DNA from: Bilabrum cf. latius
Lineage: Eukaryota > Bigyra: Bicosoecida > Bigyra > Bicosoecida
Length of the DNA stretch: 64,000 bases
Reading direction: 5' to 3'
Assembly (NCBI GenBank): GCA_965178125.1
Contig: OZ237753.1
Location: 930,001 to 994,000, forward strand
Shown: positions 1 to 10,414 of the stretch, in pieces
Position numbering within the stretch: position 1 is the stretch's first letter
Layout: every line of letters starts with the position of its first letter
Made by a program: the position numbers and the translations under genes
The notes under the pieces: model-generated
Seen by the model: the letters and a program-made list of their open reading frames with translations, nothing else
What the model was told of the DNA's origin: nothing
The model's database searches: none

Positions 1-1599
1 CAGCGGAGGGGGCACGAACCGCGCCAGCTCGTCTGGGAGTGCATCTGATCCGCTCGACGCGCCTGGGGCCAGCCCTCCCACCGGCACAGCTGCCCCCATG
101 TCCTCGCCAGGACCCCCTTCCCCGCCCTTGCCTTCCTGCTCCCCGGCAGTCGCCGCCCCCGTCGCGCCTTTGCCTCCTCCTCCTCCTCCTCCGCCCCCGG
201 ACACGAGCGTTCTTCCCATCGAGGCCGCCCGCTGGCTGAGGCCCAGCACCTTCCGCGCCTGCGCCTTGAACGGGACCGGCTTCTTCCGCTCCACCGGCCG
301 GAAGGTGACTAGCAGCTCCTGCTGGCCCAGCGAGGGAACAGTGGCCTCATCCGGTGTGACGATCACGTCCCTCTAGCCAGGACCCAGAGACACCGCGCCA
401 CCGGAGCCGGACCCACCCGCGCCAGCACCCGCACCCGCGCCTGCGCCTGCCCCGCCGTCGCCCCCCTGCACCAGCCCCTCTGCGGGGTCAAACACCTCTG
501 CCTCCCCCGGCTTTCTCCTCCTAAACTGCTTGTCCACGGCAACTCGGAAAGAGGCCTCCTCGGGTCCGTTGTTCACCACGAGCAGCTTGAGCGTCCGCTC
601 CCTACCCACCATGACCGGCTCGAAGGCGACCTCGTCCACCTGCCCCTTGCCCTCGGGCCACACCACTTCTAGAGAGTGCGCCAGGACACTGGCGCTCACA
701 TCCACTGCGATGGGAGGCGCCCTGGATCCCTCCACCTCCAGCGTGGCAAGCGCCCTGAACACGTCCACTCGGTCTGCGTCCAAAGTGACCACCACCTCGT
801 CCGTCGGCGCGCTGCTCCTAACCCTCCGCTGCTGCGCGGGAGTCACTGCCTCGTTGAGGTTCAGGCCCGCCGCCACGGGGTTGGCGGGGAGCTCCCCCTC
901 GCTGGGGGAGAAGCTCAGGGGCAGCTCGCTGTCCCACCGGAGCCGCCAGCGAGACCCCGCCTGGCCGAGGCTGGCGATGCGCAGCCTGCGCTGCACCTTT
1001 CTGCCCACAGTCACATGCCCGAAATCCACCGTCGGGGATACCGGCTCGATCCGGGGGCAGGGCGCCAGGCCCAGCACAGGCACTCGAACCTCAAGGTCGC
1101 CGGACACGACCCGCACCTCGTCGCGGACGTCACGGCCATCCTTGTCCACCTCGATGAGCACCTCTACTGTCTGTTCTAGCCCAGGGGCGATGCCAGCGGT
1201 CGGCTTGTAGTTGGCCCGGATGTTAGGGTGTGTCGGGGGCACCACAGCGATGCGTCGCCGTCGGCTTCCAGAATTTTGAAGGCGAATCTCGGAGCGAAAT
1301 GACAGGCCCGGACGAATGCCGTGAAACACAATAGCTGCCGGAAATACGTGCAGCGGCCCAGCTTTGGCGGTTTCCCGTGTGGCGGCAGTCAGCACGTCAA
1401 TGTCGCCGATAGAGGGTGCGCCGTCCTGCAGTACCTATCTTGGAAGCAGCCGTGACCTCCGCACCTAACTGCTGTCATCTCCAGTGACACTTGACTGACT
1501 ATGAGCCTTCCCGCGCCCTGCCGAACTTTGGACGCTCCCTGAACTATTCGGATAGCGAGATCCGGCACCTGAGCCCGAGCTTGCCCTGGATTGGGACAT
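1..1599 (-). CDS. CFAP221: CFAP221 (PCDP1)-like ciliary protein, partial at 3' end
   Basis: CFAP221 is a central-pair-apparatus protein of motile cilia. The start is the ATG at 1597-1599 and the frame is open to the window edge (533 codons, no intron). It contains three TAG codons, read as Gln: two in the N-terminal extension and one at 373-375. The region around residues 70-190 has the beta-sandwich (ASH/MSP-like) pattern of the CFAP221 N-terminus: FPAAIVFHGI..G, then VVPPTHPNI, then IAPGLEQTVEVLIEVD, then VPVLG. A second ASH-like segment (IEPVSPTVDFGHVTVG) follows. A Gly-Ala hexamer repeat lies near 430-455, and beyond the 373 TAG an immunoglobulin-like strand pattern (ELLVTFRPVERK) continues. 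The family call rests on pattern similarity to CFAP221; another ASH-domain ciliary protein such as CFAP65 or Hydin is possible. The 3' end lies outside the window. Confidence 0.72.
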
Positions 1600-2046
1600 C
1601 ACTATAATGCAGTGAAACGATTGGAAGTGTAATTAATATGAAATTATTGCTGGAAAGTAGATTGCTTTCCCGATACGCCTCAGCCGTGCCGGTCCGCGGC
1701 CAGATAGCGGTGCCAACGGACACGCCAAAAAAATGGAGCCTAACAACGAACCTTCGATTCACTGCACGGGGTTCGGCGGCGTCCAAGTCACTCAAACGGC
1801 ACAATATAGATGGCAAGTTCCTGATTATGTGAGCCTGAGTCCATAAAGATGAAATAATTCAGCGATCGTGTTGGTGAATTGACCCGCAAATGACCCTGGA
1901 GCGCGAATTTGACTCGAGAATACGCATAAAACCGCCGCCTTTGGGTTGATATTGCCGCTCTGTTAGAAGAGAAAATAGCGAACGGTGCATTTCATCATTT
2001 TTTTAGGTTTTCCACAAAGCTTCACGTGCGTATCTACGGCGGATAG
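1600..2046. other. Divergent intergenic region
   Basis: This 447-bp spacer separates the CFAP221-like gene (minus) from the small ankyrin gene (plus), so it should hold two divergent promoters. It is clearly more AT-rich than the flanking coding DNA. I see no RNA gene, no conserved ORF and no repeat in it. Confidence 0.6.
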
Positions 2047-3212
2047 ATGGATGAAGTCCGCGCTCTGCTAGCAGCTGGCGAGAACGCCAACGAAGTCGAT
2101 GAGGTGAGTTATGTGCTCGCGATGTGGGATGCACACCGTTCGGACCAAGTTTTTATGACTTTATATAGCTGATAACCTATCCCAGTCCTCTGCCTAGTGT
2201 CGCCTAGTGGTTCCGGCAAAGCGGGCCTGCCCTAGACTTGCCCCCAACGATGCGAGACTCGGTCAAGCCATCGGCTCATCTTGCCCAGGAAGCACTCCAA
2301 AGGTATATGAGCTGTATTTCATCGATGAATACCTCTGCAGAATGGCAACACTCCGCTTCACATTGCCGCAGAGGCCGGCAAGCCAGAGGCGGTCCCGATG
2401 TTGGTCGCCGCGGGAGCCGCGGTAGACGCCGAGAACCGCGTGAGGGAGAGGGAGGGGGAGAATCAGTATGTGCGCTCTCCTGAATCTATAGGAATCATCG
2501 GAAGTTGGTGATGCAAGTCTCGCTTGCAGTTCATCCCATCCCAGCCCATCCTGTTCGCAGGAAGGCAAGACCCCCATGTACGTGGCAGCGGAGCGGGGGC
2601 GCCCGGAGATATGCGCCCTCCTCGTCGGCCTAGGAGCAGTGAGAAAGTAGCGCACCTATTCACCTGGAATTATTGTGATGAGTGCAATGTGTTCGGGCCT
2701 CGCAGTCGCTTGCAGCTAGCAGCACCCCCTGCACCTCGGCACTGCACTGCACTGCACCGCAGGACATCACCGAGGACAAGTACCCGGACTTTGTCGCCTT
2801 CGAGTGCGTCCGGATCAACAAATTCATCAAGATGGCCCGTGGAAATAGGACCATGGTGGTGTTCTGGCTCATCGGCGAGTCGGCCCCACCGCACAAAGAC
2901 ACCGTGACGAGCATGCTCCCCTGGATATTTGCCCGCAGGAAAGCTAGGCTCGCGAGGTGGAGACGGGCGACAGATGCCCAGAGAGACGCGGGGTACATCT
3001 TCTGGTGCGCCAGGGACGGACGGCCGTTGGACCTGGAGCGGCGGCTGGTGCTGGGCGCGCGTGCCGGTGGGCTGGAGAGGAAGGGGGAGCTGCCGGGCGA
3101 TGAGGGGGGCACCAGGCTTGCGACCCCGCTCGAGGCGGCCAGAGCAGGGGGTCACACGGAGTGCGTCTAGTTGCTGGAGGATGCGGCTCGGAGGCTGGCC
3201 CCGTCGGTATGA
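2047..3212 (+). CDS. Small ankyrin-repeat protein (4 exons)
   Basis: The model is exon 2047-2103, 2341-2439, 2561-2638 and 2763-3212, all phase 0, giving 227 aa and ending in TGA. Introns of 237, 121 and 124 nt begin GTGAGT, GTGAGG and GTGAGA and end in GCAG. Joining them rebuilds canonical ankyrin repeats: ANEVDE joins NGNTPLHIAAEAGKPEAV and MLVAAGAAVDAENR, then EGKTPMYVAAERGRPEICALL. The final exon has a divergent middle and a last half-repeat, ATPLEAARAGGHTECVQLL, whose Gln is a TAG at 3168-3170. The helix there needs a polar residue, consistent with Gln. No catalytic domain is visible, so it is probably an adaptor. Exon 4 is less certain than the first three because its centre (VFWLIGESAPPHKD) matches nothing I recognise. 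Confidence 0.75.
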
Positions 3213-3370
3213 CGGCTGGTGGTGCTTCCGGTTTTCATGCCGCTGGTTGCTTCGCGGCAGTCTGCAATGAGTTTATCATGCATCGACGACTTGTCTGTAG
3301 CACCTTAAACAAGTTTCCTTGCTCTTCTTGGAATCACTCCCATTTCCTGTCGCGCGCATAGCTTGCACGC

Positions 3371-4987
3371 ATGGCCAGCAGTGCAGCACTTGGCCAGTCT
3401 CCGCCAAAGCCTCGCGTTGTGCTTGTGGTTGGCACAACAGGAGCAGGAAAAACAAAGCTTTCTGTTGATGTTGCTAAAGCCATTGGTGGTGAAGTAATCA
3501 ATTGCGATTCGGTGCAGATGCGTCGAGGACTGGACGTTGCGTCTGCAAAGGCAACTCCAGCCGAAATGGACGGGGTACCACACCACCTACTCAGCTTTCT
3601 GGATCCTCTTGACTCTAGCTATAGTGTGAAATCATTCAAGCGAGACGCGCTTGACCGCGTTGACGACATCACCAGGCGCGGGAGGGTGCCGATTGTGTGC
3701 GGAGGCACGCTGTATTACGCCCAAACTCTTCTATTCCCCGGCACCCTGGACTCAACGGAAGAACTCTTAGCAGTTCAAGGGGGGGGCAGTAAGTTTGCAC
3801 CCAGCGGTAGCGCCGTGGAGCCCGATGCCTCGCACAGGCCGTCCAAGCGACGACGGACGGAAATTGATAGTGCTGCCAGTGGTGATAGCGGGGTAGAAGC
3901 GCGTCACCACGGAGAATCGTCGGACACGGCCGATCATAAAGACGCAGCTGGAGCTGGTACAGTGCGATCTCGCCTGGCGGCTGCTCTCGGGCAGCATATC
4001 CGAAAAATGGCGGCCTCATCGTCATCATCACCGCGACCTTAGACAGACCCTTTGCAGCCGGTTGGGCCGGATCCGAGCCAGCTGCTGGAAGCAATAGAGT
4101 CTCTGGAAGCAGATCAGTTGCACTCTGTTCTCCGGAGCACGGACCCGGAGTCCGCTGCCCGGCTGCACCCCCGGGACCGCCGCAAGGTGCACCGCGCCCT
4201 CCTGGAGCAGGCGCAGAGGGGGCGCTTGTTCTCCCAGGCTATCAGGGAACAGAGAGAGATGGTCGCAACCGGGCTGCTGGAGGGGCCCGCGGAGTGCTTG
4301 GTGCTGCAGCCGTGGGCGGCAGACGACGTGCTGGCCCGCCGTCTGGGCGCGCGCGTGGACGGCATGGTGCGTGCGGGGCTGGTGGAGGAGGTGCTTCGGT
4401 TCGCAGAGTCTGGCGGATCGGTAGACAGAGGAAAAGAGGACAATAGGCCAGGGGACGGGCCAGTGGGTCTGCTGGGAGCGATCGGATTCAGGGAGTTTGC
4501 GCCTGTGCTAGAAATGAGGATGAAGAGAGCAGCGACGGGGGAGGGATAGCGCGGCCTTGAAGGCGGTTCTGCCTCCAGCAGCAGCAGCAGTAGTGCCAGT
4601 GCAGCACATATGCTTGGGGCGGGTCCCGCAGGGAAGGGGGATGAGGAGGCGGCAGTGCTGCAGGGTTGCCTGGCAGATCTCAAGCGGACTACTCGGCGGT
4701 ACGCCAAGTACCAGCAGCGCTTTCTGACTTCTAGATGGGAAAAGAGGGGTGTGCCCATCCTGCGTTTGAACACGTCAAGCGTGGGCGAGGTGGAGGGGGC
4801 GTGGGAAGAGCGAGTGCGGGGTCCAGCAGTGGCAGCGGTGCGTGCATTTCTGGAAGGTGGGCTGGAGGCGGTGCTGCGGCGGAGTGGTGCACCGCATGGC
4901 GGTGCAGTCCCGTGGGCCGGCATGATCCGGCGCGGGGAAGATGAAGATGGGGGTGGTGCAGGTGCAGGTGCAGGTGCAGGTGCAGGT

Positions 4988-5019
<32 letters not shown>

Positions 5020-5512
5020 GGGTGCAGGTGCGGGTGCGGGTGCAGGTGATAGTGCAGGCAGTGGTGTGACTTCGCTGCCGGGTAGCGTAGGCTCGGCTTG
5101 GCGGAAGTTTCGGTGCAATCTGTGCGGGAGCGAGCTGAACGGCTAGCACGAGCTCGAGGTACACCTGGGAAGCAAGTCCCACCGCAAGGGAGTGGCGCGG
5201 CGCCGCACGGTGGCTCGGGACCTCATTCGATTCGTGGAGGGCCGGGAGGAGAAAGGGGCCTCAAAGGAAGAGGCGGAGGCGGCTGCACGGGAGGTGCCAG
5301 TGTTTCGGGGGTGGACCCTTGAGCTGGCGAGGGAGGAGGTGGCCCAGGGAGGCGAGGGGGGCAAGCGGAAGGGTCACGGTGGGGGTGAGGGCGGCAATGT
5401 GGGTGGGCCCGCATCGAGTGGCGAGGGAGGAGATCGGTCGAGTGAGTCCGTGCGATGGCATGGGGCTTCTGTCCGGCGTGATCAGCTGAAGTGGCTTGAG
5501 GTGGTCGATTGA
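3371..5512 (+). CDS. TRIT1: tRNA dimethylallyltransferase (MOD5/TRIT1/MiaA family)
   Basis: The enzyme transfers the dimethylallyl group of DMAPP to A37 of tRNAs that read UNN codons. It is intronless, 713 aa, ATG to TGA. Seen in the protein: P-loop VGTTGAGKTKLS near residue 20, CDSVQMRRGLDVASAK near 45, and GGTLYYAQ near 116. After about 100 low-complexity residues the conserved DPESAARLHPRDRRKVHRAL appears, then LKRTTRRYAKYQQRF. The C-terminus is a C2H2 (matrin/U1-type) finger, CNLCGSELNG-Q-HELEVHLGSKSHRKG, as in eukaryotic TRIT1/MOD5. Three TAG codons (4040, 4547, 5144) interrupt it. The last lies inside the zinc finger, so reading through is required for a complete enzyme. A (Gly-Ala)n hexamer tract lies at about 4956-5048. 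Confidence 0.93.
4956..5048 (+). repeat. Coding GGTGCA hexamer microsatellite (Gly-Ala)n
   Basis: A tract of about 15 GGTGC[AG] units in frame in the tRNA dimethylallyltransferase gene encodes alternating Gly-Ala. The same kind of tract recurs, in frame, in several other genes of the window. Confidence 0.95.
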
Positions 5513-5646
5513 CGATGATCGGATCTGTGGCTGGCTCGTGGGTGCATTGCATGACACTTGGATCCTAGTCCACATTTGCTTTCCCTCTGCGCACGCAGGG
5601 GGCGCTTTTTTGGCCGAAGTTATCTACCTGCACCGCACCCAAAAGC

Positions 5647-6876
5647 ATGAGTGTCTCTAGCGCTCATGATCTAAGCAGCCGGCTGCAGCAACTGGAGCGC
5701 GAGAACGCTCTACTTCGCCGCAGGGTTGCAGAGCTAGAAACTGCAATGTCCACAATTGGAATGGTGGTCAGTCGATTTGGAGTGCAAAGTTCTTATCAAC
5801 CTCATGAAACTATAGCCACCGCTCCACATGCCAAGCAGCCGGCTGCCCCCAGATCATCAGAGTTCGAATTGCCAATGCTGTCGGCCTCAGATGTGCTAGC
5901 TGAGCAATTGGACGGGCGCAGACATCCATCTACCCGAGAAGCATCCTTAAATACTCATGGGTTAAGGCGAAGTCGAGCTGCAGTTGGGCCTGAGTTGCTC
6001 GGAAGTTCTGCAGGGTCAACAGCATCTGCGGCCGACTTCGCAGCCAAGTCAGACACAGCGATTCAAGGTACACCTAGCACGTCTTGTGGATCAAAACACC
6101 GTGAAGTCCCTCTTCTTGGTAGCGACTACGCCCGCAGCATGATGCAAGCAGCTGGAGTATCCCAATCGTCGTCAGCAGCTGCGTCTGGCGGAGCAAGCAT
6201 GCGTGCCGAATCATAGCACCAGCCCGATCAAGACAGTGGCGCAAGCACACGCGTGCGGGCCAGTGACGTGGTGGTCACTGACGAAGCCCGCAGCATGGCA
6301 GCAGCGGCTGCTGCAGCAGCCGCTGCTGCTGTTCGGCCCTGTACTAGTCTCAGTGGCGCCAAGCCATCTCCGGGAGCCTCTTCCTCTCGGCAGTTGGGAG
6401 CTTCTTCTCTTTCTAGCTCAAGTCCCAGTGCTCCTGGGGGGACTGGAGAACGGCTCGTCGAAAGCGCAGGTGCTGCCGAGGAGGGTGAGCACCCGGCCGA
6501 AGCAAGTGCTCCAGGCTGGCACGTGGCACTCGCAAGCACCAGCGGGAAGCCCGCCCTGCTCACTCGTCAGCGGGCAGACGAGGACGCTTTGGGAGCGGCG
6601 GGGAGACTGCTGGGGGGCGGTTCCAGCGGCGAGGGGCTTCTTTTTTCCGTGTCGTCAAGCGGGCCAAGCGGGGGTGCCGGCAGACCGGCAGAAGGGGGGG
6701 CTGCATCGTCAGCATCGGGGTCGGGTGCCAGAGCGCCCACGATGCCCACTGATGTGGAGGATCTGTCTGGTTTGGTTGGAAGCAAGGGTGGGGATGCGGC
6801 TGCCAGGCTACTGGCGAGGGCGGCGCAGGACGGGCTGCTCCACCAGTCAGGGAACGGCCCGGGGCGGAATCCATGA
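5647..6876 (+). CDS. Unknown protein with N-terminal coiled coil
   Basis: The frame is intronless, 409 aa, ATG to TGA, with one TAG at 6214-6216. Residues 8-45 form a clear leucine-zipper-like coiled coil (LSSRLQQLERENALLRRRVAELE), ending in ETAMSTIGMVV. The rest is Ser/Ala/Gly-rich and probably disordered, with an Ala run near 6297-6335. A short, more ordered tail reads MPTDVEDLSGLVGSKGGDAAARLLARAAQDGLL. The coding sense is supported by the open frame through the TAG and by the zipper; the ORFs in other frames here are shadows. I recognise no family. The coiled coil suggests dimerisation. It lies between the tRNA-modifying gene upstream and the convergent carrier gene downstream. Confidence 0.7.
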
Positions 6877-7072
6877 GGGGGAGTCGTCCGGGCCAGTATT
6901 GGGCACTCAATGGACGTGACAAACAAAGACTCAATCCAAATTCTCGACGGATCCGCCTACTCGGCAAGCCTGAAAATCTCGTTCTGTACAAAAAGCTGAT
7001 AGATCTACGCAAGAATAACTCATCCGCAATGCATTGCCATGCACGCACTGCATTGCCATGCACACGCACTCG

Positions 7073-8044
7073 TCAGTGCCTCTAGCCCCCGTGGTCCTGC
7101 ACCCCGAAAGAGTCCTTCAGCAGGCTGTATATGGTGAAGGACACCGACACCGCCACTGGCCCCTTGAACACGTTCATGCTGAGGCCCTTGTAGAGCCCCC
7201 TCCACCCACCCTCCTGCACGACCCCACGAGCCACCTCCAGCATGCCTCGGGGCCTGGGCCTCTGCCGAGCCCCATCCGCCCCGATCGCTCCTCCGTCCAG
7301 CGCCTCCGTCTGCATCCTGCGCCTCACCACATCCAGCGGGTAACACGAGGCCTGGCCAAGCAGACCAGCCACGGCCCCGCACGCCAACCGCTCCACCACG
7401 GTGGGCTCCCTCCCGGCGCCATCCCTGATTCGCTGCTTGAGCGCGTCATTCGTCCAGAAGCTGACCGCTGCATACGGCACGATTCCAACAAGAGAGGGGC
7501 CCAAGCCGCGGTACAGGCCCGCCAGCCCCCGCGCTTGCACCACCTCGCGGGCGGCGGCCATCAGACCGAACTGGCTCGAGTGCAGCGACGTGAGGGCCAG
7601 CCGCGCCCGTAGCATGTCTAAGGGGTACGTCACCAGCGTGGACGCCGTCCCCGCGGCAGCACCAGCCACAAGGCGCTCCGTGTGATTGAGGCTCGCCGAC
7701 CGCGTTGCGTCACCGTGCCGAATCGCTCTCGCTTTTCGGAACAGATTGGCAAGGATGTCGAAAGTTGCCAGCTGTATGCCAGAGTATGGAGCAACGCGGA
7801 TAACCGTCGCAGAGTTGCCCTTCCAAAGACCTCTTGGTCCTTCTGTTCGTAGCAATCGTCCCAACTCGCCGGCCGCGGCCCGTGCGGAGAACTATCGGTG
7901 GCTGGTTTGAAAAATGATTTTGACTATATCGAGCGGGGCAATTAGTGACTTTGCAGCCGATCCGGCTATAGCTCCGGCCAAGAATCTGCGCAGGGGCTGG
8001 TACGACGGCTGGAGAGCTTCTCTATCAGCCTTAGCCAATGCCAT
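7073..8044 (-). CDS. Mitochondrial carrier family (SLC25) protein
   Basis: This is an inner-membrane metabolite carrier. It is intronless, 323 aa, the usual SLC25 length, when started at the ATG at 8042-8044 and read to TGA at 7073-7075. The tripartite repeats are visible: FLAGAIAGSAAKSLIAPLDIVKIIFQ, then LVAGAAAGTASTLVTYPLDMLRARL, then LACGAVAGLLGQASCYPLDVVRRRMQ. Each carries the P-x-[DE]-x-x-[KR] signature, and EGPRGLWKGN, GLAGLYRGLGPSLVGIVPYAA and GLYKGLSMNVFKGPVA follow them. Two TAG codons occur: one after the first signature (QTSH-R-Q-F) and one three codons before the true stop, so a standard-code call would lose the first transmembrane helix. The closest families by pattern are the CoA (SLC25A42/Leu5) or ATP-Mg/Pi carriers; the substrate is not decidable here. 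Confidence 0.92.
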
Positions 8045-8283
8045 GTCACCGGTACCTTCCGTGCCCACACCGTCACAGACAAGTCAATCAGACTAACTCT
8101 ATGCTAATCAGTCTAGTCTCTTAGTACGTATCAATCATATTTGACGTGACTTTTCGCGGATATCGATTGTACTAGAGCTCGTATTATGATACATCCTGTC
8201 GGCTTTCGTTCTGCCGGAAAAAACGAACCTATCAGACCGAACGTTCGTCTTGATGAAAAAGCAACTGTCACACACAACGCAAA

Positions 8284-10254
8284 ATGTCCGAGTCCAAGCA
8301 CGGTAGTGCTGCTGAACCACTACCAAGAGGTCGAGTTCTACTTGAAACAGAGGTCGGACGGCTTGAGATTGCCTTTTTCTCAGATGATGCCCCTTTGGCG
8401 GTCCGTAACTTCTTGCGCCGTGTCCGCCAAGGCTATTATAACGGAGTTCTCTGGCATAGAGTGTTACGAGGGGCGCTCATTCAGGCAGGAGATCCAACTG
8501 GCACTGGAAGGGGCGGTCGTGCTAGTGCGTTGGGCTCAGGCAGGCCCTTCCAAGATGAGTTCAGCCCACGACTGCACTTCAAGCGCCGAGGGCTGGTTGC
8601 ATGCGCCAACGCCGGCGAGCCGGACAGCAACGGATCGCAGTTTTTTGTAACACTTGGGCCCTGCGACTGGCTGGACGGGTAGTGCACCATATTCGGCTCG
8701 CTGGTAGGCCACGGCTGGAGCTCGACGCTGACCAGTCTGGGTAGCAGCCGCACCGAGCCCGGCTCGGAGCGCCCTATGGAACCCAGGCGAATCACGAGGG
8801 CCACTGTTGTGGAATGGCCGTTTGCAGACGATCCAGAGGCAGCCGACGAGTCCATCAGCATGGCGGGTGGGACGGAGGGGCGGGCGGCAGGGGCAGGCGC
8901 GGGGGCCGGCGGCGAGGATGCTTTAAGCTCGTCGGGGCCGAAAGAAGGGCTCTCGTCCGAGCTGTCGACAGCCGACAAACTGGAGAAACTCGCGCGGGAC
9001 CAGAAATTGAAGAGGAAGAACAGGCACCTGCTCTCGTTCGGGGCGGCGGGCGGCAAGCGGGCCCGCGCCGGTGCGGGGGCAGCTCTCGGGGCTGGCGGAG
9101 ATGAGGACGATGAGGACGACGAGGACGGGGCGGGTGCAGGGGGCTCCTCGCTGGCTGCTCGCAGACGAGCCAAGCGAAGAAAGGTGGGCCGCTCTGCGGC
9201 GGCGCTGGACCCGGAATCGGAATCGAGATCCGGGGGACTTGCAAGCGGTGGAGACAGGCTGCGGGCCGGTGGTCGCGCGGATGGACAAGGCGCGGCGGCG
9301 TCGGCAGGATCAGGGCCATCGGCAGTGTCTTCTTCACAGGGCGGATCTAGCCGTAGCAATGGTGCATTGCATGGTGGTGCATCAGTCCTGCGCGCTCGGA
9401 TGCAGGCCGCCCTGGAAGGGGATCTGGAGCAAGCTGGGATCGGTAGCTCGGCCGGGGCTAGCAGTGGCAGCGGAAGCAGCAGAAGGGATGAAGGGCCGGG
9501 CGGGAGGGTGGGCGCTCCATCCTCCAGATCAGCTGCCCCCGCCCCTGCCCCTGTCCCTGCTCCCGCCTCGCTCCTTGAGCAGCTCCGGTCCAAGTACACT
9601 CGCCGCGGGGAGGCACCTTTGTCCTCGTCCTCATCCTCTTTCTCGTCCCAGCGAGGTGCAAGTGGGGTGCAGGGGTCCAGAAAGCGCCGGAGGGAGCGGG
9701 AGAGCCGCACCCTGGAGCGGCTGAGGGCCTTCAGGGAACAAGTCAAGCAGGCGCAGGTGAAAGGGAAGGGGGAGGCGGAGGGTGATAATGAGGATGAGGT
9801 GGATGCGGGAGTCAGCCAGGATAAAGATGAAGACAAGGACAAGGACAAGGATCAGGGTAGGAAGGTGGCAGAAGCGGTGGGCGGCGCGTCGGCCCATGGG
9901 CTGTCCCGAGCCAATGCCGAGGAGGATGAAGGCCTCAGGGCGCGGCGATTCCTGGACGAGAGCGACTCGGAGTCGGAATCGGACTCGGAATGGATGGCGG
10001 CCCGGCTGCGCGCGGCTCGACATGTGGACCACGCGTTCCGTATGGAGGGCGGAGCTGGCAGAGCAAAGGGGGAAACAAGCAGCAGCGGTAGTAGCAGCAG
10101 CAGAAGAGGTGCAAGCAGCAGCAGTGGGGGCCCTGGTGCACGCCATCGTGGGGCAGGCGGAGCTGCCGATGGGAGAGGGAGCCGAGACTACCCGCCACGC
10201 GCCATGCCGAGAGGCGGTGGCAGCATCTCGACCGGGAACTCGAGCAGATGGTGA
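8284..10254 (+). CDS. CWC27: CWC27-like spliceosomal cyclophilin
   Basis: CWC27 is a peptidyl-prolyl isomerase-like component of activated spliceosomes. The frame is intronless, 656 aa, ATG to TGA. The cyclophilin domain spans residues 10-170: VLLETEVGRLEIAFFSDDAP, FHRV-like LWHRVLRGALIQAGDPTGTG, then FQDEFSPRLHFKRRGLVACAN, then GSQFFVTLGPCDWLDG. The key Arg of active cyclophilins is present, but the aromatic pocket (HFKRRG, CDWLDG) is of the CWC27 type. At 8680-8682 a TAG sits in WLDG-Q-CTIFG, where homologues carry Lys or Gln. The CWC27-specific LKRKNRHLLSFG follows near residue 245. The long C-terminus is Ala/Gly/Asp/Glu/Ser-rich with an acidic SDSESESDSEWMAARL. The extreme C-terminus (after about 10,200) is uncertain, because an alternative frame there also looks protein-like. 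Confidence 0.88.
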
Positions 10255-10414
10255 TCATTGGTTACACGGTATTGAGTCAAAATCTTCGCACACGCTGAAG
10301 GAAACCGCCAGTAACAACCTCCACAGCGGCGCCGCCGAGCTTCCGCCGCCGCCGGCGGTGACGGAACCTCGCAGCGAGTAGTTTTTCCGCCGCGCTTCAC
10401 GCACACCCGAGCAA

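Noticed and set aside
4114-5118. Minus-strand 334-aa ORF opposite the tRNA dimethylallyltransferase
   Set aside because: Low-complexity Pro/Ala shadow of the (Gly-Ala)n tract and zinc-finger coding DNA.
8660-8700. UAG read as lysine or glutamate
   Set aside because: CWC27 homologues often have Lys here, but the invariant Gln sites elsewhere exclude it.
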